NCBI GenBank assembly: GCA_039654915.1
Contig: CM077594.1
Span: 20,025,001 to 20,089,000 of the forward strand
DNA: 64,000 bases
Direction of reading: 5' to 3'
Source of the DNA: Aquilaria yunnanensis
Lineage: Eukaryota > Streptophyta > Magnoliopsida > Malvales > Thymelaeaceae
Positions 11,536 through 22,413 of the stretch are shown here, in pieces. Position 1 is the stretch's first letter. Each line of letters opens with the position of its first letter. The notes under the pieces are model-generated. The model ran no database searches, had not been told where the DNA came from, and saw only the letters and a list, made by a program, of their open reading frames with translations. The translations under genes and the position numbers were made by a program.

Positions 11536-13141
11536 GAAGAATTATTTAATTATTTACACTGAAAGGACATAACTCAAATTTTTATACAAATAAGATCATG
11601 AATATATTATAAAGATTGTTCGTTTCATTTTAACATGTTCAAATAGCACACTTTTCCAACCGAGTTTAGGGAAAAGTTGTAGGCTCTATGTAATTACATT
11701 GATTTGGTATCGAATTTCTAAAAAAATTACCTGTATGTCATGATTTGAATATACCCTTATTGTTATTGTTTTCTCACTTGCCTCTTAATTTTATCTCCCC
11801 TTGATCGCGGTCAATGAAGTTCTATATCTATCCACCACTCTATTCAGGAGAACTTTGCTACCTTATTAGTATAGCTACAGTACTTACGTGCTTTCCCATA
11901 GTAGCCAGGACCATAGAAATCGCAGCGACACCACCCACCAGGGCTGTAGCCTCAGTATCTGGTTGCCAAAATCCCCCATTCTTTGGTCTCCTCCACCTGT
12001 TGGCACCAGTTCACTGAAATCTATCCATTTCTGGTCTCATCCACAAACTTTGCTCGCAGAACAGCAGAAACCCTGGAGATTAGGTCAAGTTGGATCACTT
12101 ACAAAAAGTGTTTATTGCTATTGGCAAGCTTACAAAAGAATTCCACAAGCCATTGAGGCGTCAGCTTCGATCAGGAAAAGCCATCGGGGATGAAGGTGAA
12201 GTGGAATGAGGCTACGCCGATGAAGGCGCACGCTGGTGCCATAAGGATGCCAACATGCTTATGGAACAGAGGAATCAAAACATAATCAATGTATATTACT
12301 TGATAGGAAAATGTGGATGAGGGCGAAGCTACTCGTTCCACAAACGAAGGGAGCATACTGCAAGGTACAAGGTTAGGGTTGCTTGTTGGATACTTGAGAG
12401 TTGAGAACAATGAAGTCTTGTAGTTACTATGATTAGGGGCAAAATATGTTTGGGTCAATAGTGTCTTTGACCCAGACACCAATAACATGTCAACCAGGTT
12501 AAGTTAACAAAAATAAATTACATGTTATAAGACTATATTTATCTTCTTAAGTCTTTACTATCGACATAAAAGCTTGCAATATGGTATGAAATTGATACTT
12601 GAAATTGCTACATGAATGTATAGAGAGTTTTATTTTTTTCTCTTTTTTCCTAATCATAAAGACTTGATTTACGAGTTTTAAAATAATTTTTTTATAATTC
12701 AAATATAATTATTTTCATTTTAAATTAATTTTATATTAAAAATTTCCTAAATCTGCCTTCTTCATTCTAAAATCCTTGCTCCATTTTTGTCAGCTGGAAT
12801 TGTTAAGGGTTAAAGGTTAAGGGCCCCTTGACAATTCAAAACCTCCAAAGGATTAAGGGAAAATTTAAACCCTAAATTTGTTTTGATGGAAATAAAGCAA
12901 AAACATGAGTTTGTTGATAGGTAGAGGAAAGATTTGTAGATTTGATCCAGGATGTACAACTGAACTATCAGGACTTTCCTGTGGTTTGGCTTTATGGTGA
13001 AATGGTCTTGTAGTGGTAAAGGTAAACAAGGCAAACAAACATCATATTGATACATTTGTTATATATGGAGATATAGGACAAAGAGTTAAGATTAGATAGG
13101 TCTATGCAGTGACTAAATTTGTAGAAAAGATAGAGATATAT
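11536..13141. other. Intergenic stretch, possibly with a gene fragment
   Basis: Most of this is AT-rich with no recognisable gene. One stretch, about 12070-12270, is less AT-rich and its + strand translation looks protein-like (FIAIGKLTKEFHKPLRRQL, then after a GGATGAAGG step a frame ending MPTCLWNRG). I could not assign it to a family and both sides run into stops. Confidence 0.35.
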
Positions 13142-13345
13142 AAACAACTAATATTGCATTCCTATGAGAATCAAAATGAAGCCTGGCTTTGTTTTAAGGA
13201 TTTTAATGAAATACTTTATTAGAAAGACAAGAGTGGGGGAGACAAATGAGAAGAAGCTTTTGGCAATTCATGAATTATTATTGAATGTAAAGCTAAATGA
13301 TGCAAGTTATAAATGGCAAAATATTAGACAAGCTTGTCCTAATGG
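13142..13345 (+). pseudogene. L1-type LINE endonuclease fragment
   Basis: The + strand reading contains EAWLCFKDFNEILY, then a stop and KDKSGG. This matches the plant L1 LINE endonuclease motif, usually (P)WLCxGDFNEIL followed a few residues later by a KxGG block; here the catalytic-site Gly of GDFN is Lys. The remainder is broken by stops. It abuts the truncated left edge of the Tat retrotransposon. A matching downstream part of an L1 reverse transcriptase in the same orientation appears at 20890-21374, just past that retrotransposon, so both may be flanks of one interrupted LINE. Confidence 0.6.
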
Positions 13346-13389
13346 GAGCAAATAAGGGGAATGAATAACTCCAAGAAAACGAGCCCAGC

Positions 13390-14345
13390 ATAACTTTGTC
13401 TAAGGATGCCAATATGATAGAAGTAGCCCCTGGGAAGACAATAAAGATTAGCAAGAACCTTTCCCCTGAGGTAAGACAATCATTCATTTAGTTTTTAAAG
13501 GCCAATATAGATGTGGTCACATGGTTTCCTAGTGAGATGCCAGGAATAAATCCAAAAACTATCACTCATAAGTTGTAAGTAAACCCCTCTGCTTGACTGG
13601 TATAGTAAAAAAACGTAGCATGAAACCTGAAAGAAGATATTTTGCTAGAGAAAAATTAGAAAGATTGTTAAAAGTAGGCATCATTCGAGAGATATGATAC
13701 CTGGAGTGGCTCGCCAATATTGTTTTGGTAAAAAAGAAAATGATGAATGACATATGTGCATCAATTACACGAATTTGAATGATGCCTTCCCAAATGACCC
13801 ATACCATGTTACCATCTATAGACCAATTAATCAATGCCACCTTAGAATTCAAAATCATTTCCTTTATTGAAGCATTCACTGGTTACTACCAAACTTATAT
13901 GGACCCTGAAAATAAGGAAAAGACGGTTTTCACCACTGGAGAAGTGGTATATTGCTACTAGCAAATGCTATTTGGTTTAAAGAATGCGGGAGCAACCTAT
14001 ATGAGACTTATGAACCGAATCTTTATAGAACAACTGGGGAGAAACATGGAAGTTTATGTGGATAACACGATTGTCAAGAATAGGGCACTAGAAGATTACT
14101 TCAATGATTTAGGGGAAACCTTTCAGAGAATACGTCAATTTAACATGAGACTTAAACCCAGAAAATGCACATTTAGAGTCAATGCTAGGAAATTCCTTAG
14201 CTTCATGGTCTTTGAAAGAGGAATCGATGCGAACCCAGAAAAAAAATCAATGCTATTATTGCGATGCCTAACCCCTAGAATAAAAGAATGTCCAAAAGCT
14301 AGCAGGAAGATTGACAGCCCTCGAATGATTCATGTTGCATTTTAG
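13390..14345 (+). pseudogene. Tat-type gypsy reverse transcriptase remnant
   Basis: The start reads like the Tat linker before RT (ISKNLSPE, then ANIDVVTWFPSEMPGINPK, VNPSA). RT blocks follow: LPSIDQLINATLEFKIISFI, EAFTGYYQT with the metal-binding Asp of the usual LDAFSGY replaced by Glu, MLFGLKNAGATYMRLMNRIF, and the catalytic box YVDNTIVKN, where the family has YVDDMLVKS, so the second catalytic Asp is Asn. The thumb region (LKPRKCTFRVNARKFLSFMV) is clear. A stop after VVYCY separates two frames (13779-13961 and 13965-14345). The altered catalytic residues and stops mean it is dead. Confidence 0.9.
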
Positions 14346-14469
14346 GGATCATTGCCTTTTATCATATACTTAAAAATTATGCAATAATTGAATGGACCAA
14401 CCAATGTCACAAAGCTTTTAAACACATTAAAGACTATCTCTTAACACTAAAGTAACCAAAGCGAGATAA

Positions 14470-14795
14470 ACCTCCCTAGCCATGACAGAAGGCTTCATTA
14501 GTGCTATACTTGTAAAAGAGCAAAGATCAGAACAATGGCCAGTATACAACATCAGTTGGACCCTCCAAGGTGAAAAATCTTGATATCCCATTCTACAGAA
14601 GGCAGTCCTACCCCTCTTTATGGCTTCTCAAAGGTTACGGCCATATTTTTAGACACATCGTATTATTGTCCCAATAAAGTGACCCCTGCGGGACATCTTC
14701 CAAAAACCAAACAAATTAGGAAGGCTTGCTAAACGGTGCATTGAATTAAGAGCTATGATATCCAATTCAAGCCCAGAAGGGCCATAAAAATGTAA
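14470..14795 (+). pseudogene. Gypsy RNase H domain remnant
   Basis: The + strand translation gives MTEGFISAILVKEQRSEQWP, VYNISWTLQGEKS, LPLFMASQRLRP and IVPIK-PLRDIFQKPNKLGR in successive short open stretches. These follow the order of the RNase H module after RT in Tat elements (AVLVRE, PVYYISK-LQG, RLRPYF, PLRQVLQKPE-SGRL). Several stops interrupt it. Confidence 0.8.
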
Positions 14796-14849
14796 GCCTT
14801 AGTGAACTTTGTTGCCGAAATGGAGCCACGAGAAAAAGGTGAAGAAAAA

Positions 14850-15300
14850 CAATGGGAAGAAAGCCCACTTTGGGAAATGTATGTTGATGGGGCATCGAGA
14901 CCAAAAAATCAAGAAGCAGGGATTGTGCTAAAAGGACCAACAGGTATAGAAGCAACTCTTAGAATGAAGTTCTAATTTCCTACCCCTAATAATGTTACTA
15001 TATACGAAGCCATCCTGAAGGGGCTACAAATAGCTGGTTAGAGAGGGGTATGATGTCTACAAATATACAGTGACTCATAGCTAATAGTAAACCAAACTAC
15101 TAGAATGCAAAGGCCCAAAGACCCTATTATTTGTGAGTGTCTAACCATAACAAAGGATTTAATGATGATGTTTAACCTCGTGCAGGTTTAGAAAATCTTA
15201 AGGGCCCAGAACAAAAGGGCGAATGCCTTCTTAAAAGGCTGGAATGAAAGAACTTATAGAATCCTTGATTCTTTAGCTAAAATATACGGCCCTTGAAGAT
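14850..15300 (+). pseudogene. Second RNase H domain (Tat-type) remnant
   Basis: The translation contains WEMYVDGASRPKNQEAGIVL, then NNVTIYEAILKGLQIA and IYSDS. These are the first Asp, Glu and second Asp blocks of an RNase H fold (YVDGASN..GAGxVL, EAxLxGL, DSxL). Its position directly after the first RNase H and before integrase is the dual RNase H arrangement of Tat-lineage gypsy elements. Stops break the frame. Confidence 0.8.
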
Positions 15301-15379
15301 AATTGAAGGAAATCGATCAAACTTTACCTTGAAACCTGGGCCCTAAACGGACACCTGAGGAAAAAAAAAGGACCAGGAT

Positions 15380-16280
15380 TTGATTTGGGATGTTTGTCAT
15401 CATTAGAAAAGAACTGCAAAGGTAGGGTTTTGCTTCTTACCTACAGTGATACCTAACACCCTAGGAAGGGGAAGACGTTCTTTGGGAAATCCACTAGGGA
15501 GATTGTGGAGCACATATTAGCATTAACTCCTTGGCCCACAAGGCCTCGCACAAGGTTACTTTTGGCCCACGATCCAAGGGGACACTAGGAAGTTTGTTCT
15601 GCGATGCCACACCTACTAGATTAACTAGCGAATAAAGAGGCTACTTTCTTCTGGTATTTCTCTGGTCACCAACCATTGGCCTTTTGCTATATGGGGGTTG
15701 TACTTGATTGGGGCATTCCTCATAGGCCTAGGACAAGTTAAGTACTACATCAATATAGTAGATTATTTCACCAAGTGGGTTGAAATAAAGCCTTTAGCTT
15801 ATGTCACAGCCTCTCAAATCATTAAATTATATGGAAGAATATTATCTATCGATTTAGTTGCCAATGGGCCATCATCACTGATAATGGAAATCAGTTTAAT
15901 AGTCAGTAGGTATGCAAATTTGCAAAAACAAGAGGCATCTGTTTATATTTTACATTCGTGGCCCATCGTCAGTCAAATAGACAAGTAGAGGTAACCAACC
16001 GAACTATTAAAGAGGGCTTGAAGAAAAGGTTGGGAGAAACTAAAGGCAAGTAGGTGGAGGAATTGCCAAGTGTCATATGCGATTACAGAACGATGCCTCG
16101 AAGACCCACTAGAGAATCTCTTTTTACAATGGTTTATGGGACCGACGCCCTTATCCAAATAGAAATTTCTTGTCTGACCTTAAGGATCCGAGCATACCAC
16201 ATAAGTGATAATGACAAAGCATTTGAAGGAAACCTTGATCTCCTAGAAAAACTAATAGAAGATGTGTTTGTATGAGCTTT
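15380..16280 (+). pseudogene. Gypsy integrase remnant
   Basis: The open frame at 15698-15988 contains IGAFLIGLGQVKYYINIVDYFTKWVE, shown here only by its key blocks: the DxFTKWVE motif of the integrase core and the downstream PLAYVTASQIIKLY helix. The catalytic DNG..F block is degraded (ANGPSSLIMEISLI). A later frame (16054-16275) contains RTMPRRPTRESLFTMVYGTD, matching the TxxxxTGETPFxLVYGxEA block. Upstream, 15420-15690 holds a poorly preserved zinc-binding region. All parts are on the + strand in the order expected after RNase H. Confidence 0.85.
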
Positions 16281-17040
16281 TAAATAAGGAACTGCCCTAG
16301 CTCACGATGGAAAGACCAGGAGGAAGAACATACATGTCAAAGGCATGGCCCTCATTAGGGTAGAGTTAACTAGAAGAAACCTAGGGCACAAAACCTTAAG
16401 ACCCAACTAGGACAGACCTTACTTGGTCACAAAGAAGATCAGAGATAAGGTTTACGAGTTATCAAGCCTTGAAGGGAGGAAGTTGCCTAGAAATTATAAC
16501 TCAGATTATTTGTTACCTTACTTCGCATAATAATTGTACTGTATGAAATTTGCTTTAGATAATGTACTACAATTTTTTTGAAATAAAGTGAAGGTACTAC
16601 TCTTAAACAACCTATGACTTTTATGTTTTACAAAGGCACCTCAATTTGACTACCCAAGATAAGGGAGTGAAAAATAAAACGATCTAAGATGGGTCCATAA
16701 CCAAGACATCGAAGTTCAATGATTTCTCTAAAGGGCAAACTCTATTCATAAATTTGCCAAGGTCATGGAAAAGTAAACGCAATTATCAAAGGAAGGCCTC
16801 CACAATGGATACTCCTATATGTAAAGTAAAGGATAGTAAATACTTTCAAAATATTGATAGAAAAAGGTTGCTACACTTCACCACTTGCTTCATATCAAAG
16901 TAATTGTTAAATAATAATCCATATTTCATTAATCTAAAAATTAATTACAAGAACAACAAAAGTTACAAAATGCAGAAACCATAAAAAGATAATAAGACCC
17001 TTTGACGGAAGGGGCCCGAGGAAGTGTTAGAAGGGATAAG
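16281..17040. other. Spacer between integrase and antisense ORF
   Basis: The first 200 bases still read as the integrase C-terminus (for example RKKLPRNYNSDYLLPYFA in broken frames, ending at 16530). The rest is non-coding AT-rich sequence of the retrotransposon. Confidence 0.5.
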
Positions 17041-17049
17041 CAATAAAGC

Positions 17050-19720
17050 CTTTTAAAATTCATCCTGAAGAGGAGCTTCCTTAGTGTCTATTACCAATGC
17101 ATCCTTATCAAAGATAGGCTTCCCAGTTTTCCCTTCTTTGGGCCATGCTTCAAACTCTGGACCTAGATCCTTATAAGTTGACAAGAACAAAATATCTAGG
17201 TTTGGGCAGGCTCGCTCTACCTGAAAACGGCAGAAAATGAAGCCTTCTTTGAATTTGTTGAAATCTTCCTTACCCAGCACTTTCTCCGTCTTCTGGAGAA
17301 GCGAGCTGAGCTCCTTCACGTGCTTGTTGGCCTTGATTCGAAAACTCTTATATACCACATGGCCCTCACTCCTAATTAAACCAAGCTATAAGATTCTCTC
17401 TACAAGGAGTATCGTAGAAGCGGCAAAACTAGAGCTCGCTTCACCTTGAATAATCATCGGGCCCATTGGTGCCATCTGCCTCGGCTTCACCAACTTTGTC
17501 TTTGATGGCCTTTAAGAAGGACACCGGCTAACCAACCACATTGGTAACCTGGTCATCCTTTTCCTTGGATGATTTAAAAGCCTCTACCAACTTCTATAGC
17601 TCTTACTCAAGCTTTTGTGTACAAGCTTCCTTTTTTTCCTTGGCCTCCTTCATCGCTTGAAGGTCTTTCGCTAGAACACCCCAAGCAATGTGCTTGCTCT
17701 CCAACTCCTTACTTATGGAGTCCCTGGTAGTTAACAGGCCTTAGACCTATGAAGAGAATGACTGCATGGCCTTCTCATGGGCTACACACTGTTTTCTAAT
17801 AGCAAAGGTAATAATGGCCTCCTATCAAATCAAATATGCTTAAACTAAACAAAGACAAAGCATTTTGATTATCCAATAATGTACCTAGAGTAGGTTACAC
17901 CCTATGCTCATCAACTGGTGGTCATCCTCCCGAGTCGGATAAGCATGATAGTGCCAATCCCTAAGGGTTTTCAACCCCTTAAGGATACGATGAGTAATGT
18001 TTGTTTGATCCTCCAGGAGTGAGTCACCAATACCCACCACTCATTGAGGGTCAAAAACCTGATTTGGCTCAATCTCCTTTAGCACCAAGTTATACTTCTA
18101 AGCTTGACTATATTCAAGGATCAAGTTGTGAGGCTGAAGGTGCTCATCAACTGACAGCTTGGGAAGGCTCCTATGATTGGATTACACCTTCTCATGAATG
18201 ACCCCCACTGGAATCATAATAGCAAGAAGAAGAAGAGAAGAGCCAACTGCCTTTTTCCTTTAAGGTGCTGCACCGGTTGCCTTTACTTTTAGGACACCAC
18301 TAGTGCTTTTGGATCTACTATAGAAAGAAGATCGGGGGCCTTCAAATGCTTTGTGGGAAAAGTTGGATGAAAAGACCCATAATTAGCATGGAATGACTCA
18401 AGCTAACAAAACCAACACTATAAACTGAAAAATTGTCTATGAAAGAACTACCATCATCCCCGTTTTGCATGGCATCTACTTCTAAGAATGCAACCACTTT
18501 TGCACCAATTGAGCCTCTAGAAGAGACTCGAATAATCCCACCACCAGAGGTCCTAACTTCGAAGAATGAATTGCCTCAACTGGCAAGATTAGGATTTTTT
18601 CAGCTTCAGTGAAGGCATCGGTGATGCTCTTAAGCTTCTTCAAGGACTCCTTAGTTCGGCCACTCATTTATGTAAAAAAAAAAAACAAGAGGTTAGGACC
18701 AGCCAAATGCAAAAATTAGGGAAGATTGAGTGTCTGCACGAAATACAACTCTTGGTGTTTGAGGGGCCTCACTGAGCTTGGAAAGCGATCCCAAGATCAT
18801 TCAACAATTCCACTTCTGAATTGGAGCTCAGTTGGATGGGCTCAACACATCCAGATAACTTAAGTAGGCTCTGTTGATCCACACCCAACTAAATGATCTC
18901 CCCACTATTCATATAATGAATTGGGAATAAATATAAGAAATTTTCATTTGTCATCACTGACACCAACCAAGTGACTAACCCGAAGTATGCACAGTGGCCC
19001 TCAAAGACCTTGTACATTGATGGCTGCTAGATTAAGGCCGGTTGAGAAGTCTCTGCAAGCTCACAAGGGATGCCCTATTTTGGCTCCCTCATGGTAAAAA
19101 AAAAAAGCAATCATTCCAGCCTGCCCATGAATCTTTGCCTCAGGACATAAATGTAATAAACTTATTTCCTCCTCGATTGACAGGGGCAATGTGGAAGAAA
19201 ATTGAATCCTTCTTCAAATCCAGCATGTAAAATTGGAGAAAGACTTCTAGTAGACGGGTCACCATCATTTTCTTGCAATAAAGAATGAACTTGTTGATAT
19301 GTACAAAGGAGTTTGGGGTCAACTGCGAAGGCAGAACCTTGTAGTGGCCGTAAAATTGCTCCACCAATATGTAAAGAAGGAAATAGAGCCCCACCTACAG
19401 TTTGTCAAGAAAGACAACAAGGACATCAACCTTTTTATCACTATCCTTGAGGCCTTCATCCTTCAGTGCTTGATCATAGGAAAGAGTGGGCACAATGCCA
19501 TTAGGCTAAAAACATCTTCATTGGTTCATCGGAGTGGTCTGTTTGGTGAGCTCTGTCTTGGCACCTTTAATACTCCTATATTGGAATAGAACGGTATCTT
19601 TGAAAAATTGGCCTCACAGGTGGCAACCCTGGATGATGATCTTGGATACGCCATCTGGAAAAATTGTCACACAACATGTCAGGGCTACCGCCAGCATGTG
19701 ACAAATAGTGAAAAAATGCC
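17050..19720 (-). pseudogene. Antisense ORF of the Tat element (gypsy-type Transposase_28-like)
   Basis: On the minus strand, opposite to pol, this region carries broken open frames. 19394-19140 reads LVEQFYGHYKVLPSQLTPNS, then FILYCKKM and LKKDSIFFHIAP. That matches the plant domain called putative gypsy-type transposon (Transposase_28), pattern LxxxYGLxPxQLxPNxxRxLxxFxxLC. 18667-18482 and 17358-17053 continue in the same sense, the latter with KELSSLLQKTEKVLGKEDFN. The stretch 17450-17760 reads as a Lys/Glu-rich coiled coil. Such antisense ORFs sit between integrase and 3' LTR in Tat elements; their function is not established. Stops show decay. Confidence 0.7.
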
Positions 19721-20370
19721 TAAGAATAACCAAAACACTTAAAATAGTATAAGAGAAATTGCAAAGAGAAACCATCCAAAATATCAAAAATCATCATAAA
19801 TTCCATAAAAGCAAAAATGAAATTAAAACTATTACCTAATTATGAAAACTTGAAAAGACTTTAGAAACTTGAGTAGTGGAAGAAAACTTGGCAACGGTAA
19901 AAGAACAGAGGAAGTAAGGCAAGAAACAACAAGAAGTAGCCAAACAATGAAAAGGAAGAGTGAGAAAACCTTAACACATATATAGGGAAACCCACAACTC
20001 TTGTGTTACCTCCTTCAAAACTGCCACTACCATCATAAGGGATTTGTTGCCCACTAAGAAGAAGACGCGTGGCCATGAACTACCATCAAATGGTCATGTC
20101 TAGTTACTTCTCCAAAGTACATTAAATTGCATCGCTTCCATTTATCCCCTGGCCGTTGAAGTTGCCACGTTTAGCATTGATTGGGGCTGACAATCAAGTG
20201 ATGATGCTTTCAAAACTTAAGCATCCAAACCCCTTGAAAATGGTGGTGCATAAGGCATGGAAGCTTAGCTATAAAAAAGGAGGGATCATGCCCTATTTAA
20301 AGGAGAGGAACCCCAACTAGTAAGTACGATGACATTCTAGAAAATGCAGGGTTGGGATCCACTTTTTCTT

Positions 20371-20384
20371 AAAATAGGGGGGAA
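20371..20384 (+). other. Polypurine tract of the Tat element
   Basis: AAAATAGGGGGGAA immediately precedes the TG that begins the 3' LTR, the expected place of a plus-strand priming site. Confidence 0.75.
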
Positions 20385-20782
20385 TGATTGGTAGGGCAAA
20401 GGCCCAATGCGAGGCCCGTATAGACAAATCCCCATTTGGCAGATTAGAGAAAAAAAAAGCCCAATATGCCAATAAGGAAAACCCCCTTTAGATGATAATG
20501 AGTTCCCAGAATTAGGAGATTAGCTGAAGGATTTCTATCTAGGAGTGATTCCCTTAAATCCACCCTCAACTATATAAACCAGCCTAATTGCCAATCCCAA
20601 GGTATGACAATCTCACATCAAACTTCTTTACTTCTCCTTGCTCACTAAGAAACTAACTTGATAATCGGAAGGTTTCCCCCTGGAAATTATCCTGGGGCTC
20701 TGACGTTATCTTTGTACATAAGGTCCCAGTATAAAGTTCACCAAGCCTTTGGGCTAGGGTCATATGATCCCATTAACTATCA
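20385..20782 (+). repeat. 3' LTR of the Tat element (398 bp)
   Basis: It begins TGATTGGTAGGGCAAAGGCC right after the polypurine tract and ends CCCATTAACTATCA. A TATA box (TATATAAA, 20571-20578) lies in the expected U3 position. The LTR at 33190-33579 on the opposite strand aligns along its length: shared blocks include the TATATAAAC box, TAACTTGAT, GGTTTCC, TGGGGCT and the terminal CCCATTAACTATCA. That match fixes the right boundary. Confidence 0.8.
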
Positions 20783-20889
20783 ATTTCTAAAATGGTGCAA
20801 AATAATATTAGTTTATTGCTACAGTTTTCTAAGATTGGTAATCCTTGAAAATACTTGGGTTACCTATAGTGTGGGGAAAATCCAAGAGT

Positions 20890-21374
20890 TAAGCACTATG
20901 TTTTGTTACAGACACGGTAGCTAATAAATTGCAAAGATGGAAAGAGAAACCTTTCCCACGTACTATTAAATAGGTTTTAATCAAATCAGTTGCATTTATT
21001 GTATTTGCATACTCTTTGGTATGCTTCAAGTTTCCCGTATATTGGTCTAAAAAAGTTAATCTTTTCATTACCAATTTCTAGTGAGGTCATGTGAAGCAGG
21101 AAATAAGGTTTATTCGAGCAGCTGGAACATTCTAACAAGGCCAAAAGTAAAAAGAAGGCTTGTGTTCAAAGTGCTAGAGGAATTTAACCATGATCTTTTT
21201 GCCAAGTTGAGATGGTGGATCATCATAACTTTCTTTAGCTTCTGGCTTAGGGTGTTGAAAGGTTTTACTTTCCTAATTCTTTATTCACGGGTACTTAGAA
21301 AGGATCAAGAACATCACAAGGATGTTCTAGTAAAACATTGTCAAATAAAGGTTTTGTTAGCAAATAGGAGATAG
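20890..21374 (+). pseudogene. L1-type LINE reverse transcriptase C-terminal fragment
   Basis: The + strand translation contains ANKLQRWKEKPFPRTIK, VLIKSVAFIVFAYSLVCFKF, and in the next frame SSWNILTRPKVKR, then VLEEFNHDLFAKLRWW and LRVLKG. These match the region after the RT core of plant L1 LINEs (LxxWKxKxLSxAGRxxLIKxVxxAxPxYxMSCFKLP; WxxLCRPKxxGGLGFRDLxxFNxALLAKxGWRLL). It starts about 110 bp after the Tat LTR. The orientation equals that of the endonuclease fragment at 13142-13345. Confidence 0.8.
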
Positions 21375-21459
21375 TAAGCCTGTGAATATATGAAAATATC
21401 CTTGGGTTTGTAGTGTTGATGAATTTGTTCACCTAGTTTACAATGTTTCTTAAAATTTA

Positions 21460-22402
21460 GGCCCAGTTCATTTTGTTTTAACTCAACCCAGCTAACATGT
21501 TATTGGTGTCTAGGTCAAACACATCATTGACCTAAATCTTTTTCAGCCCTAATGTTCATAATAATTACAACATGCCATCTTGATCTTCACTCAAGTATCT
21601 GACAGCCGATTGATCCCTATCTCCCTTCTACCCAGATTTCACAATAGCCCAGCCTTCATTCGTGCTTACTTATAAAGTAACATATCCTAACAGAGCTTTG
21701 ATTCATCTATTCCATAAAAATATGGGCAATCCCGTGGCGTCACCACTGTCATCGGCCTACCCTCTTCTCCTTCGCCTTCATCCTTGAAGGCTTCCTCTGA
21801 CCAATGCCGATGCCCTAATAACTTGTGGAATTTGCATGGGGGCTTGCCAATAATGAAAGACTATTTTTTAGAATGACCCGACCTAACCTCGTTTCCGAGG
21901 TTTCCACCATTCGGATGGCAGAGTTTGTTGAGGAGATCAGAGATCAAGGGATTTTGGTGAGTTGGTGCCTGCAGTTGGAAGAGACCGGAGATGGGGGGAT
22001 TTTGGAGAGGTGGTGCCCATAGTCGGAGGAAATCAAAGACCGGGGGGTTTATCAATTAGAGACCATGGGATCTTTTCTTCCAGCAGCTAAAATTGGTGTG
22101 GAATCGGGCAATTACAATAGTGGATATGGTGGTCATAGAGGTTATGACTGGGGATGTGGAGGACCCACTAAAGGCTATGGCGGTGGTGGGCTACAATTGT
22201 TGTTGTTGTTACTATTGTGAGAGAGGTTACAGGTGCTAAAGGAAATGAGATTAAAAGGCTATTGAAAGAGTTGATGACAGTAAGGGTATAAAATGTCAAG
22301 ATCAATATAATTATATGGGCCCTATAGCTTTTCTGTAAACCCTGTTAGAAAACCATGTTAACTCAACCAAGTTAAAAAAAAATGAACAACCAGTTAGTAA
22401 AT
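21460..22402. mobile_element. Inverted-repeat element carrying a glycine-rich fragment
   Basis: The left end GTTCATTTTGTTTTAACTCA (then AACCCAGCTAACATG) is mirrored by the complement of the right end, GTTCATTTTTTTTTAACTTG then GTTGAGTTAACATG. The flanks CTTAAAATTTA (21450-21459) and CTTAAAAATTA (22403-22413) may be a diverged target duplication. The interior holds a short tandem repeat (21934-22065) and at about 22100-22200 a + strand reading GGHRGYDWGCGGPTKGYGGG, which resembles the glycine-rich tail of RNA-binding proteins. This looks like a non-autonomous Mutator-like element with captured pieces, but the family is uncertain. Confidence 0.5.
21934..22065. repeat. Minisatellite, unit about 45 bp, 2.5 copies
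   Basis: Successive units read GAGATCAGAGATCAAGGGAT (then TTTGGTGAGTTGGTGCC), then GAGACCGGAGATGGGGGGAT (then TTTGGAGAGGTGGTGCC), then a partial AAATCAAAGACCGGGGGGTT. Overlapping frames on both strands here are by-products of the repeat. Confidence 0.65.
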
Positions 22403-22413
22403 CTTAAAAATTA

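Larger units (their letters stand above)
13360..20782 (+). mobile_element. Degenerate Tat-lineage Ty3/gypsy retrotransposon, 5' truncated
   Basis: On the + strand this contains, in order, a protease-RT linker, reverse transcriptase, RNase H, a second RNase H, integrase, then a minus-strand ORF remnant, a polypurine tract and a 3' LTR. Two RNase H domains and an antisense ORF between integrase and 3' LTR are features of Tat-lineage elements (Grande/RIRE2/Ogre relatives). No 5' LTR, primer site or gag is seen at the left edge. Stops and frameshifts occur throughout, so it is inactive. An LTR and gag of the same family lie at 32.0-33.6 kb in opposite orientation. Confidence 0.88.

Noticed and set aside
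12060..13140. A 5' LTR for the Tat element upstream of its pol region.
   Set aside because: No sequence matching the 3' LTR at 20385-20782 was found before 13,360; LINE sequence adjoins pol instead.
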